The notes: generated from the letters alone by a model not told the origin. 64,000 nt of DNA from Variovorax sp. Root411 (GCF_001425205.1 NZ_LMDW01000001.1:621928-685927), one strand, 5' to 3'; shown: positions 9,112 to 18,258, numbered from the stretch's first letter. Translations and numbers: made by a program.

Positions 9112-10106
9112 CCCAAACCGCCCATCCCGCTGAAGTGCTGCTGGGTGCACAGGCTGGCGCCGTGACGCTGCCCGTGTGCGACCACTACAGCGGCGTTGAG
9201 GCGCGCATGAAGAAGAGCCTCACGCTCCAGGCCGAGATGGCCGAGGAGTTCGGCGCCTGCGTGTTCGACGTTACCCTCGATTGCGAAGACGGCGCACCCG
9301 TGGGCGGCGAGGCCGAGCATGCCGCGCTCGTTACCGAACTGGCGCTGGCCGCGAAACCCGGCATGCGCGTCGGCGTGCGCGTGCACCCCGTCGACCATCC
9401 CGCCTTCGCCGGTGACGTGGTCACCATTGCCGGCCGCGCCGCCGAGCGCCTGAGCCACCTGATGGTGCCGAAGGTCGAATCGGTGGCCGATGTGTTGCAA
9501 GCTGTCGCAGCGCTCGAGGCGGCGGATGCCGATGCATTGCCGCTGCACGTGCTGATCGAATCGCCGCTCGCCGTGCACAACGCCTTCGAGATTGCCGCCC
9601 ATCCGCGCGTGCAGTCGCTGAGTTTCGGCCTCATGGATTTCGTCTCGGCGCATGCCGGCGCAATCCCCGCCGACGGCATGGGTGCGGCAGGGCAGTTCAG
9701 CCACCCGCTGGTGGTGCGCGCCAAGCTGGCCATCGCGTCGGCCGCACATGCCTACGGCAAGGTGCCGTCGCACTGCGTGGTGACCGAATTCAACAACACC
9801 GATGCCATGCGCACGGCGGCGCGCAAGGCGGCCGACGAATTCGGCTACACGCGCATGTGGAGCATCCACCCGAACCAGATCCGCCCCATCCTCGAGGCCT
9901 TTGCGCCGGACGAGGCGCAGATTCAGATCGCCTCACAAATCATTGCAAAAGCCGCGGCCGCGGATTGGGCTCCGACACAAATTGATGGCACATTGCACGA
10001 CCGCGCGAGCTACCGCCACTTTTGGCAGGTCTTGACGCGTGCCCACGCAACAGGGCGCGCGTTGCCCCCCGAGGCGAAAGCCTGGTTTGCGCTCGCGGCC
10101 TCCTGA
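9108..10106 (+). CDS. HpcH/HpaI aldolase / CitE-like lyase
   Basis: The 332-aa protein belongs to the CitE/malyl-CoA lyase TIM-barrel family. It shows FDVTLDCEDGAP (metal-site Asp/Glu), VPKVES, HVLIESPLAVHNAFEIA, FGLMDF and the C-terminal IHPNQI motif. Without CitD/CitF partners it is not citrate lyase; relatives cleave malyl-CoA, citramalyl-CoA or similar thioesters. It overlaps tam by 4 nt, so the two are translationally coupled, inside a TCA cluster ending in acnB. The substrate is unknown; a C4-C5 acyl-CoA is likely. Confidence 0.85.
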   Translation: MTQTAHPAEVLLGAQAGAVTLPVCDHYSGVEARMKKSLTLQAEMAEEFGACVFDVTLDCEDGAPVGGEAEHAALVTELALAAKPGMRVGVRVHPVDHPAFAGDVVTIAGRAAERLSHLMVPKVESVADVLQAVAALEAADADALPLHVLIESPLAVHNAFEIAAHPRVQSLSFGLMDFVSAHAGAIPADGMGAAGQFSHPLVVRAKLAIASAAHAYGKVPSHCVVTEFNNTDAMRTAARKAADEFGYTRMWSIHPNQIRPILEAFAPDEAQIQIASQIIAKAAAADWAPTQIDGTLHDRASYRHFWQVLTRAHATGRALPPEAKAWFALAAS

Positions 10107-10142
10107 AACCACCCCTGAATCCAGCCTCAAGGAAACCCACAC

Positions 10143-10694
10143 ATGAAGAAAATTGCCCTGATTGCCGCTGTCGCGCTGGCGCTCCCTATCGCCACGATGG
10201 CCCAGGATGCAGCCAAGCCCGCCGCGAAGTCGGCGACGGCCAAGAAGACGCCTCCCAAGAAGCAGGTCACCCGCCGCGCTGCCAAGGCAGTGGAAGAAGT
10301 CACGCCCGTCAACACCGACACCGACGTGGCGCTCAACGAAGCCGACCTGGCCGTGGCCCAGCGCGTGTCGACCGGCCGCGCCCAGTGTGAACTCGGCGCC
10401 GACGTGACCGTCACGCCCGACGAGAAGAAGCCCGGCTTCTTCACCGTGACCACCAAGGGCCTGAAGTACCGCATGCACCCGGTCGAAAGCCGCACCGGCG
10501 CCATCCGCCTCGAAGACCCGCGCGCCGGTGCCATGTGGCTCCAGCTCGGCAACAAGTCGATGCTGATGAACCAGAAGGCCGGCCTGCGTATCGCCGACGA
10601 ATGCCAGACGGCCGCCCAGGTCGCGTTTGCCGAAGAAATGAAGAAGAACCCGCCGAAGGCCCTTTTCGAAGGCGCCGACGGGGCCAAGAAGTAA
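10143..10694 (+). CDS. Secreted protein of unknown function in the TCA cluster
   Basis: The 183-aa protein starts with a clear signal peptide (MKKIALIAAVALALPIATMA, cleavage near QDA) followed by a Lys/Ala-rich linker (residues about 22-50). A compact domain comes next, with two Cys (AQCELGAD and ADECQTAA) and basic, aromatic strands (PGFFTVTTKGLKYRMHPVES). The cysteines could form a disulfide in the periplasm. I do not recognise the family. It lies 36 nt after the CitE-like gene and 76 nt before acnB on the same strand. Confidence 0.75.
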   Translation: MKKIALIAAVALALPIATMAQDAAKPAAKSATAKKTPPKKQVTRRAAKAVEEVTPVNTDTDVALNEADLAVAQRVSTGRAQCELGADVTVTPDEKKPGFFTVTTKGLKYRMHPVESRTGAIRLEDPRAGAMWLQLGNKSMLMNQKAGLRIADECQTAAQVAFAEEMKKNPPKALFEGADGAKK

Positions 10695-10770
10695 GTAACG
10701 AAACGGCGTGCGGCGCGGCTCTTGCTTGCCGTGTCGCACGCCCGCCAGCCCAGTTTCCGGAGAAAAGAAG

Positions 10771-13356
10771 ATGTTGCAAGCCTACGTTGACCATGTTGCC
10801 GAACGCGCCGCGCTCGGTATCCCGCCGCTGCCCTTGAGCGCGAAGCAGACCTCTGAAGCCATCGAGCTCCTCAAGAGCGCGAATGCCAAGGACGGTGCCT
10901 TCCTGCTCGATCTGCTCACCCATCGCGTTCCCGCCGGTGTGGACGATGCAGCCAAGGTCAAGGCCAGCTATCTCGCCGCCGTGGCCCACGGCACCGAGAA
11001 GAGCGAGTTCATCTCGCGCGCTCGCGCAACCGAACTGCTCGGCACCATGCTCGGCGGCTACAACATCAGCCCCATGATCGACCTGCTCGACGACGCCGAA
11101 GTCGGCGCCGTGGCGGCCGAAGGCCTGAAGAAAACCCTGTTGATGTTCGACCAATTCCACGACGTCAAGGAAAAGGCCGACAAGGGCAATGTGCACGCCA
11201 AGGGCGTGCTGCAGAGCTGGGCCGACGCCGAGTGGTTCACCAGCCGTCCCGAAGTGCCGAAGAGCATCACCGTCAGCATCTTCAAGGTGGCTGGCGAAAT
11301 CAACACCGACGACCTGTCGCCCGCACCCGACGCGACGACCCGTCCCGACATTCCGATGCACGCGCTCGCGATGCACAAGAATGCGCGCCCCGGCATCGTG
11401 CCCGAGGAAGACGGCAAGCGCGGCCCGGTGAAGTTCATCGAAGACCTGCGCGCGCGCGGCCACCTCGTGGCTTACGCGGGCGACGTGGTCGGCACGGGTT
11501 CGTCGCGCAAGAGCGCCACCAACTCGGTGCTCTGGTTCACCGGCGAAGACATTCCCTTCGTGCCTAACAAGCGTTTCGGCGGCGTCTGCCTCGGCGGCAA
11601 GATCGCTCCCATCTTCTACAACACGATGGAAGACTCGGGCGCGCTGCCGATCGAGCTCGACGTGGCGCAGATGAACATGGGCGACGTGGTCGAGCTGCGT
11701 CCCTACGAAGGCAAGGCGCTGAAGGACGGCAAGGTCATCGCCGAATTCCAGGTCAAGAGCGACGTACTGTTCGACGAAGTGCGCGCTGGCGGCCGCATTC
11801 CGCTGATCATCGGCCGCGGCCTGACGACCAAGGCACGCGAGGCGCTGGGCCTGCCCGTGTCGACGCTGTTCCGCCTGCCGACCAGCCCGGTCGACACCAA
11901 GAAGGGCTTCTCGCTCGCGCAGAAGATGGTCGGCCGCGCCTGCGGCCTGCCCGAAGGCCAGGGCGTGCGCCCGGGCACGTACTGCGAACCCAAGATGACC
12001 TCGGTCGGCTCGCAGGACACCACCGGCCCGATGACGCGCGACGAGCTGAAGGACCTGGCTTGCCTGGGCTTCTCGGCCGACCTCGTGATGCAGTCGTTCT
12101 GCCACACGGCGGCATACCCCAAGAAGGTCGACGTCAAGATGCACCACGAACTCCCCGAGTTCATGGCCAACCGCGGCGGCGTGTCGCTGCGGCCGGGCGA
12201 CGGCGTGATCCATTCCTGGCTCAACCGCCTGCTGACGCCCGACACCGTCGGCACCGGCGGCGACAGCCACACCCGCTTCCCCATCGGCATCAGCTTCCCT
12301 GCAGGTTCGGGGCTCGTGGCCTTCGCAGCTGCTACCGGCGTGATGCCGCTGGACATGCCTGAGTCGGTGCTCGTGCGCTTCAAGGGCAAGATGCAGCCCG
12401 GCGTCACGTTGCGCGACCTGGTCAACGCCATTCCGCTGTACGCCATCAAGGCCGGTCTGCTGACCGTGGCCAAGCAGGGCAAGAAGAACATCTTCTCGGG
12501 CCGCATCCTCGAAATCGAAGGCCTGCCCGACCTGAAGGTGGAGCAAGCCTTCGAGCTGAGCGACGCTTCGGCCGAGCGCTCGGCCGCTGGTTGCACCGTG
12601 CACCTGAACAAGGAGCCGATCGCCGAATACATCAACAGCAACATCACGCTGATGAAGTGGATGATTGCCGAAGGCTATACCGACGCGCGCACGCTGCAAC
12701 GCCGCATCGCCGCGCAAGAGGCGTGGCTGGCCGACCAGCAACTGCTCAAAGGCGACGCCGACGCAGAATATGCCGCCGTCATCGAGATCGACCTCGCCGA
12801 GATCCACGAACCCATCGTGGCCTGCCCGAACGACCCCGACGACGTGAAGACGCTCAGCGACGTGGCCGGAGCCCAGATCGACGAAGTGTTCATCGGTTCG
12901 TGTATGACCAACATCGGCCACTTCCGCGCCGCGTCGAAGCTGCTCGAAGGCAAGCGCGACATTCCGGTCAAGCTGTGGATCGCGCCGCCCACCAAGATGG
13001 ACGCACACCAGCTCACCGAAGAAGGCCACTATGGCGTGTTCGGCAATGCCGGTGCCCGCACCGAAATGCCGGGCTGCTCGCTGTGCATGGGCAACCAGGC
13101 GCAGGTGCGCGAAGGCGCCACGGTGATGTCGACCAGTACCCGCAACTTCCCGAACCGCCTGGGCAAGAACACGAACGTGTACCTGGGTTCGGCCGAACTG
13201 GCCGCCATCTGCTCGCGCCTGGGCCGCATCCCGACGCGCGAGGAATACATGGCTGCCACGGGCGTGCTCGATGCGTCCAGCGCGCAGATCTACCAGTACC
13301 TGAACTTCGACAAGATCGAGGACTACAAGGGTGTGGCGGACACGGTCGCGGCCTGA
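10771..13356 (+). CDS. acnB: Aconitate hydratase B
   Basis: The 861-aa protein converts citrate to isocitrate via cis-aconitate. Domain order is that of AcnB: an N-terminal HEAT-like domain 5, then the swivel domain ([34 protein letters not shown]), then the three cluster-binding domains. Fe-S ligands are Cys711 ([10 protein letters not shown]), Cys769 and Cys772 (CSLCMGNQA). AcnB also has 2-methylisocitrate dehydratase activity in some bacteria. The start at 10771 has an AGAAAAGAAG purine stretch upstream. A second aconitase, AcnA, is encoded 6 kb away. Confidence 0.98.
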   Translation: MLQAYVDHVAERAALGIPPLPLSAKQTSEAIELLKSANAKDGAFLLDLLTHRVPAGVDDAAKVKASYLAAVAHGTEKSEFISRARATELLGTMLGGYNISPMIDLLDDAEVGAVAAEGLKKTLLMFDQFHDVKEKADKGNVHAKGVLQSWADAEWFTSRPEVPKSITVSIFKVAGEINTDDLSPAPDATTRPDIPMHALAMHKNARPGIVPEEDGKRGPVKFIEDLRARGHLVAYAGDVVGTGSSRKSATNSVLWFTGEDIPFVPNKRFGGVCLGGKIAPIFYNTMEDSGALPIELDVAQMNMGDVVELRPYEGKALKDGKVIAEFQVKSDVLFDEVRAGGRIPLIIGRGLTTKAREALGLPVSTLFRLPTSPVDTKKGFSLAQKMVGRACGLPEGQGVRPGTYCEPKMTSVGSQDTTGPMTRDELKDLACLGFSADLVMQSFCHTAAYPKKVDVKMHHELPEFMANRGGVSLRPGDGVIHSWLNRLLTPDTVGTGGDSHTRFPIGISFPAGSGLVAFAAATGVMPLDMPESVLVRFKGKMQPGVTLRDLVNAIPLYAIKAGLLTVAKQGKKNIFSGRILEIEGLPDLKVEQAFELSDASAERSAAGCTVHLNKEPIAEYINSNITLMKWMIAEGYTDARTLQRRIAAQEAWLADQQLLKGDADAEYAAVIEIDLAEIHEPIVACPNDPDDVKTLSDVAGAQIDEVFIGSCMTNIGHFRAASKLLEGKRDIPVKLWIAPPTKMDAHQLTEEGHYGVFGNAGARTEMPGCSLCMGNQAQVREGATVMSTSTRNFPNRLGKNTNVYLGSAELAAICSRLGRIPTREEYMAATGVLDASSAQIYQYLNFDKIEDYKGVADTVAA

Positions 13357-13377
13357 TCTCTTTCGGTTCGCATCATG

Positions 13378-13405
13378 AAAAGGCCCCGCTTCGGCGGGGC
13401 TTTTT
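13378..13405. terminator. Rho-independent terminator after acnB
   Basis: The stem GCCCCGC-TTCG-GCGGGGC (13383-13400) is followed by TTTTT and preceded by AAAA, 22 nt after the acnB stop. It ends the mdh-acnB run. Confidence 0.93.
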
Positions 13406-13475
13406 CATGGCCGGACGACAGGTTCAGGTCGGAGGTGGCTTCGGATGAAATCCGCATGCCGGGGGCGGAGGAGGC

Positions 13476-14046
13476 CTATCGGGCAGGGCGCTGCATCAGG
13501 CCGAGCAGCAGGGTGTTGTAGAGCTCGGTGGCCGCGGCGTTGCCGGGCAGATAACGATCGATCAGACCGCGCTGGCGCGCACGGTAGTCAGCCGCGTTGG
13601 CGTCGTGCGTGTCGATGGCTTCCAGCACGCGGGCACTGCCGCCGGCTACGTCGTTGCCTTCGTAGTAATAGCCGAGGTCCGCGCACAGGTGCGCGTTGTG
13701 AACCAGCGGATAGCCCTGCCAGCAGGTCTCGAGGTAGAAGTAGTTGAGCGGGTTCTCCCCCTGGTGCGAGACCACGATGTCCGTGTTCAGCGCCAGGAAG
13801 ACCGGCGTTTCGTGCCGACCGAGGAACACCGCCTTGTGCTCGCGGACGAGGTCGAGCTGGTTCATCAGCGTGATGAATTCCATGTTCTCCCTGGCCAGCC
13901 GCTCGGCGTTGGTGACCTGCAGCAGTGCGATGGCGTCGGGCCGCGCGCGGTAGGCCAGTTCGGCGATCAGCACGGGGTAGAGGCAGAACTTCACCACATT
14001 GATGTTCGGCTCCATCACGCTCAGACGGCGCGGCCCGGCGTGCGGT
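13476..14046 (-). pseudogene. 5'-truncated DUF2827 (glycosyltransferase-like) gene
   Basis: About 190 codons of the C-terminal half of a DUF2827 protein are present and read toward acnB. The homologous segments match the two intact copies downstream: VMEPNINVVK (intact: IFEPNISVVK and IFEPNICMVK), QLDLVREHKAVFLGRHE, DIVVSHQGENPLNYFYLE and GYPLVHNAHLCADLGYYYE. Homology stops at about 14040-14047, exactly where the divergent adhesin sequence begins. The reading frame continues to 14195 only as antisense of adhesin repeats. The N-terminal half with the start codon is absent. It is probably non-functional. Confidence 0.8.
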
Positions 14047-15240
14047 GTGAGCAGCCTGTCGACGTCGACCTCGACGGGCCTGAGCACAGCAACCAGCGGC
14101 ATTGCCAGCCTGTCGACCGGTGGCGGCAGCCTGTCGACCAGCCTGAGCACGACCAACGTCAACGTCAGCAGCCTGAGCACGTCGGTCAACAACATCTACA
14201 ACACCGGCACCAAGTACTTCCATGCCAACTCGACGGCGGCGGATGCCCAGGCCTCGGGCCAGGAAGCCGTGGCGATCGGCCCGCAGTCGGTGGCCAGCGG
14301 CGCCAACTCGTTTGCTGCCGGCAACGGCGCCCGGGCCACGGCCGACGGCGCGGTGGCGGTGGGCTTCGGCGCCCAGGCCACGGGTGCGAACGCGATCGCC
14401 ATCGGTACCGGAGCGCTGGCCACGGGCTCGCAGGCCATTGGTGTGAACTCCCGCGCAGGCGGCGGTGGCGTGGCGCTGGGCGACAACGCCGACGCAGGCG
14501 GTACGGCGCTGAGCCAGGCGCAGAACATCTCCAAGGGCACGGCCATCGGCTTCGGCGCCATCGTGCAGCAAAGCGGCGGCGTGGCGCTGGGCGCGGGCTC
14601 GGTGGCTTCCACCGCGGCAGGTGTGGCCGGCTACGTTCCGGGCAGCGCGACGGCGCAGCAGGCGGCGGCCATCAGGGCAACCACCAGCACGCAGGCCGCG
14701 GTGTCGGTGGGCGATGCGGCCTCCGGCCAGTTCCGCCAGATCACCGGCGTGGCGGCAGGTACGGCCGACAGCGACGCCACCAACGTGGCGCAACTGAGGG
14801 CCACGGCGAATGGGGTTGCGGCCAGCAGCGTGCAGTACGCGACCAACCCGGACGGCTCGGTCAACTACAACCAGGTCACGCTGGGCGCCGGCCAGGCCCC
14901 GGGCGGCACGCGCATCAGCAACGTGGCGCCGGGCGTGCTGCCGACCGACGCCGTGAACCTGAACCAGCTGAACCAGGTGCAGGGCCAGGTCGGCGACGTG
15001 GCGCGCATCGCCTACTCTGGCACGGCCATGGCCTTCGCGATGTCGGGTACCTACCTGCCGACGCTGTACCCCGGCGAAAAGACCGTGGGCGTGGGCCTTG
15101 GCAGCTACAAGGGCTACAGCGCCGTGGCGCTGACCTTCAAGGCGCTGTCCGACGACGGCAAGATGTCCTGGGGCGCGGGCCTGACGAGCACGGGCAAGGA
15201 ATGGGGCGTCAACGCCGGCATCGGCTGGAAGTGGAAGTAA
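14041..15240 (+). pseudogene. 5'-truncated trimeric autotransporter adhesin (YadA-type)
   Basis: About 400 codons of a trimeric autotransporter are present. In order: a Ser/Leu/Thr-rich stalk (SLST repeats), YadA head repeats of the AIA/VAVG type (VAIGPQSVASGANSFAAG, AIAIGTGALATGSQAIG), a neck (DSDATNVAQLRA, PTDAVNLNQLNQ) and the C-terminal beta-barrel anchor ending in GVNAGIGWKWK. The anchor is complete. The signal peptide (ESPR), start and most of the passenger are missing: upstream sequence turns abruptly into an antisense DUF2827 gene at about 14041-14047. With no start or export signal it should be silent unless joined to a 5' part elsewhere. Confidence 0.85.
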
Positions 15241-15268
15241 GCAAGCCGCTGAATCGCCCCTGACCGGG

Positions 15269-15305
15269 CGGCTCCCGTGCTGACGGTGCGGGAGCCGTTT
15301 TTTTT
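15269..15305 (+). terminator. Rho-independent terminator after the adhesin
   Basis: Perfect 9-bp arms CGGCTCCCG (15269-15277) and CGGGAGCCG (15289-15297) with an 11-nt loop are followed by eight T. It lies 28 nt after the adhesin stop and separates it from the DUF2827 genes. Confidence 0.93.
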
Positions 15306-15323
15306 GATACACACTTCGCCCCC

Positions 15324-16475
15324 ATGCGCATTGGTATTTCAGTCCTCACCCACGAGGGGCAGAACATCTGGGAAAACGGAATGGGGCAGAACGTCCTGTT
15401 TCTCGCCCGGTTGCTGCAACGCATCGAGTTCGTCGAATCCGTGACCCTGGTCGACGCCGGCGACCAGCCGAGCATGCCGCCCCAGGTCGACCTGGCCGCC
15501 ATGGGCCTGGCTTTCGGGCGGGCCCGCGACCTGACCGATGCGCTGGACGTGGTCATCGAGATGGCCGGCGCGCTCGACGTGCAATGGCTCTCCTATTTCC
15601 GCGCATGCGGCGGCCGCGTGGTGTTCCATTGCGTGGGCCAGCCCTTCGCGGCGCTGGCCGAGCCGATCGTGTTCACCGACAAGGGCCACTTCAGCAAGCC
15701 CGGCCGCTGCGACGAGGTTTGGCTGCTGCCCAAGGACGCGGTGTTCGCGCCGATGATGCGCACCATGCACCGCTGCCCGGTGTTCGAGGTGCCGTATCTC
15801 TGGTCGCCGCAGTTCCTGGCCCAGCGCGTCGCGGAGGTCGAGGCCGCGGGCCACCGCTTCGGCTACACGCCGCGCACGGCCGAGCAGCCGGGGTTTCGCG
15901 TGGCGATCTTCGAGCCCAACATCTCGGTGGTGAAGTCCAGCAGCGTGCCCATGCTGATCTGCGACGGGGCCTACCGCGCCGACCCAACCGCCGTGGCCTC
16001 GATGCAGGTGCTCAACACCCTGCACGTCAAGGACCATCCGACGATGCTGTACCTGGCGAACTCGCTCGACATCGTGCGCCAGCACAAGGCGATCTTCCAC
16101 GGCCGGCACGACTTCGCGGGCTTCATGGTGCAGTTTGCCGACGCGGTGGTTTCGCACCAGTGGCAGAACGACCAGAACTACAGCTACCTCGATGCGCTCT
16201 ACGGCAACTACCCGCTGGTGCACAACTCGCCCTGGCTGCGCGATGCCGGCTACTACTACCCCGACTTCGACATCGCCGCCGGTGCCGCGCAACTGCTGCA
16301 GGCCGTGCGCAGCCACGACCGGCAGCTGGATGACTACCGCGCGCGCTCCCTGCGGGTCTTCGAGACGCTCGATCCGCTCCATCGGGCGAACGTCGACGGC
16401 TACGCGCAGCGCCTGCTGCAGCTGGCGGGCGGCAATGCCGCATTCCGTGCCGACGGCGTGAGGAGCGCCGCATGA
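15324..16475 (+). CDS. DUF2827 family glycosyltransferase-like protein (copy 1)
   Basis: The 383-aa protein has no signal peptide or membrane helix. Its N-terminal part (IWENGMGQNVLFLARLLQRI) resembles the nucleotide-sugar glycosyltransferase GT-B fold entry. The C-terminal part (VVSHQWQNDQNYSYLDALYG then NYPLVHN) resembles the GT-B donor-site E/DALxxGxPLV pattern. The annotated family is DUF2827, function unproven. A TACACA hexamer lies 10 nt before the ATG, so the transcript may be nearly leaderless. The stop overlaps the next start (ATGA). Context beside a trimeric adhesin suggests modification of a surface protein, which is an inference. Confidence 0.85.
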   Translation: MRIGISVLTHEGQNIWENGMGQNVLFLARLLQRIEFVESVTLVDAGDQPSMPPQVDLAAMGLAFGRARDLTDALDVVIEMAGALDVQWLSYFRACGGRVVFHCVGQPFAALAEPIVFTDKGHFSKPGRCDEVWLLPKDAVFAPMMRTMHRCPVFEVPYLWSPQFLAQRVAEVEAAGHRFGYTPRTAEQPGFRVAIFEPNISVVKSSSVPMLICDGAYRADPTAVASMQVLNTLHVKDHPTMLYLANSLDIVRQHKAIFHGRHDFAGFMVQFADAVVSHQWQNDQNYSYLDALYGNYPLVHNSPWLRDAGYYYPDFDIAAGAAQLLQAVRSHDRQLDDYRARSLRVFETLDPLHRANVDGYAQRLLQLAGGNAAFRADGVRSAA

Positions 16476-17620
16476 GCGAAGCGCAGAAAAAGACCGCCAT
16501 GCAGGCCAAGCTGAAGGTTGGCGTTTCCATCTTCATCCGCAAGGGCGAGCAGAGCCTGTGGGAGAACGGCGTCTACCAGAACTGCCTGTTCCTCGTGATG
16601 CTGCTGCTGCGTTCGCCGCGCGTGGAAAGCGCCGTGCTGGTGGCCGGCGGCGGCGACGGCGGTCCTGCGGATGCAACCAATTTCCTGGCCGACTCGCCGG
16701 TGCCCATCATCGACATGGCCACGGCCGCACAGGAGCTCGATCTCATGATCGAGATGAGCGCCCAGCTGGCCATGTCGTGGTCCGTGGCGTTTCGCGAACG
16801 CGGCGGCAAGATCGTCTCGATGCGCGTGGGCAACGACTACGTGATCGACATCGAGCGGATGATCTTCGACAAGCCGCACGGCCTGCTGGTCTCCGGCGCA
16901 CCGTACGACGAGGTCTGGACGATCCCCGAGTACGAGGTGTCGTGCAAGCCCTACTTCGAGAGCACCTTCCGCGCACCGGTGCGGCTCATGCCTCACCTCT
17001 GGAGCCCGATGGTGCTGGAGCGCGCCATGGCCCGCGCGCCGCAAAGCCCGCCGTTTGCCTACGAACCCGGTCGCAAGCAGTGGCGCGTGGCCATCTTCGA
17101 GCCCAACATCTGCATGGTGAAGACGAGCTTCATCCCGATGCTCGGCTGCGAGGCGGCGCACCGCGCGCAGCCGCGGCTGATCGAGAAGATGTGGGTCTAC
17201 AACAGCTTCCATCTGAAGGACAAGCCGCTGTTCGTCGGCTTCGCGCAGAGCCTGGACATCGTGCAGCACGGGCTGGCCGCCTTCGAGGGACGCTTCCCGG
17301 TCTACCAGGTGATGCCGGGCAAGATTGACGCGGTGTTCGCGCACCACTGGGAGAACGCGCAGAACTACCTCTACTACGAGGCCCTGTACGGCGGCTATCC
17401 GCTGATCCACAACTCGCACCTCATCGGCGACTGCGGCTACCGCTATCACGGCTTCGACTGCGAGGAGGGCGGCCGCGCGCTGCAGCGCGCCTTTGCCGAA
17501 CACGACGCCGACCTGCCGGCCTACCGCGAGCGCGCGCGCCGCTTCATCGCCACGCTCGACCCCGAAGGCGAGGACAACGTGCGCACCTACACCGCCGCCA
17601 TCGAAAACCTTTACGCATGA
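16472..17620 (+). CDS. DUF2827 family glycosyltransferase-like protein (copy 2)
   Basis: The 382-aa paralogue is coupled to copy 1 by a 4-nt overlap. It shares the motif series SLWENGVYQNCLFLVMLLLR, VAIFEPNICMVK, QSLDIVQ, FEGRFP, HHWENAQNYLYYEALYGGYP and LIHNS with copy 1 and, for the C-terminal half, with the broken copy at 13476-14046. The invariant residues across all three copies (EPNI, VK, H, N..NY, E/D, G/N-YPL-HN) are good candidates for active-site positions. The protein looks cytoplasmic. Two dissimilar copies in one operon suggest successive steps or different acceptors. Confidence 0.85.
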   Translation: MSEAQKKTAMQAKLKVGVSIFIRKGEQSLWENGVYQNCLFLVMLLLRSPRVESAVLVAGGGDGGPADATNFLADSPVPIIDMATAAQELDLMIEMSAQLAMSWSVAFRERGGKIVSMRVGNDYVIDIERMIFDKPHGLLVSGAPYDEVWTIPEYEVSCKPYFESTFRAPVRLMPHLWSPMVLERAMARAPQSPPFAYEPGRKQWRVAIFEPNICMVKTSFIPMLGCEAAHRAQPRLIEKMWVYNSFHLKDKPLFVGFAQSLDIVQHGLAAFEGRFPVYQVMPGKIDAVFAHHWENAQNYLYYEALYGGYPLIHNSHLIGDCGYRYHGFDCEEGGRALQRAFAEHDADLPAYRERARRFIATLDPEGEDNVRTYTAAIENLYA

Positions 17621-17628
17621 GGACCGGG

Positions 17629-18243
17629 ATGAAGCCGACCCAACGATTCATCCGCCTGCTGCTCGCCGCCCTGTCGTGGCCCGCCGCCAGCGTCGCATTC
17701 GCGCAGGGCCTGCTGGTGCCCCAGGCGCCACCGGCGGCGCCGCAGGACACGCTCACGCGCGCGGCAACCAGCGTGGGCATCAAGCGCTGCCTGCCCGCCA
17801 TCACGCGGCTTTCCTCGCTCACCGTGCAGGGCAGCCGCAGCCACGACGTGCTGCTCGACTGGGACCGCAAGCGCCCCGACGCCGGGCCGGTGTTCTCGCT
17901 GATCGGCATGGAGTTTCCGAACGCCGGCGTGGCCGCGTCGATCACCGCCATTCCCGACGACAGCGGCGCCTGCACCGTGTCGGCCGAGCGCATCTCGGTC
18001 GCGCCCTTCACCTGCGCGAGCGTGGGGCAGCAGGAACTCGCGAGCTACAAGATGACGCGGCTGCTGCCCAACTACGCGGTCTATACCGACGAGAAGGAGC
18101 CCACCTCGTCGGTCTCGCTGATCGATTCGCCGCCGGGCTGCCTGATCATCCGGCGCTATGTCGAATACGGCTGGCGGGACCCGGCCGCAGTTCCTGGCGC
18201 AGCCCCGGCCACTGCCGCGGGCCAGCCTCCGAAGAAGCGCTGA
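17629..18243 (+). CDS. Secreted protein of unknown function following DUF2827 genes
   Basis: The 204-aa protein has a signal peptide (MKPTQRFIRLLLAALSWPAA, cleavage after VAFAQ), then a domain with four Cys (KRCLPAITR, SGACTVSAE, APFTCASVG, PPGCLIIRR), probably two disulfides, and a Pro/Ala-rich tail. Start 17629 has GAGGA 5 nt upstream; an ATG at 17617 overlapping the previous stop would add four residues. I do not recognise the family. Tight linkage to the DUF2827 pair suggests a periplasmic or outer-membrane partner in the same process. Confidence 0.8.
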   Translation: MKPTQRFIRLLLAALSWPAASVAFAQGLLVPQAPPAAPQDTLTRAATSVGIKRCLPAITRLSSLTVQGSRSHDVLLDWDRKRPDAGPVFSLIGMEFPNAGVAASITAIPDDSGACTVSAERISVAPFTCASVGQQELASYKMTRLLPNYAVYTDEKEPTSSVSLIDSPPGCLIIRRYVEYGWRDPAAVPGAAPATAAGQPPKKR

Positions 18244-18258
18244 GCCAGTCGCAGGCTT

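Noticed and set aside
9108..10106. Citrate lyase beta subunit (citE) of a citrate-lyase complex
   Set aside because: No citD, citF, citC or citG is adjacent; a stand-alone CitE-like lyase is the safer call.
10441..13029. 862-codon open frame opposite acnB
   Set aside because: It is antisense to acnB with shadow-like composition; no start context or motif.
13999..14046. ATG at 13999 as a true start of the adhesin
   Set aside because: The codons 13999-14046 are antisense to conserved DUF2827 sequence and encode no signal peptide, so the frame is only accidentally open.
13605..15263. 552-codon plus-strand frame across the DUF2827 fragment and the adhesin
   Set aside because: It is out of frame with the adhesin and antisense to DUF2827; both true frames show clear homology instead.
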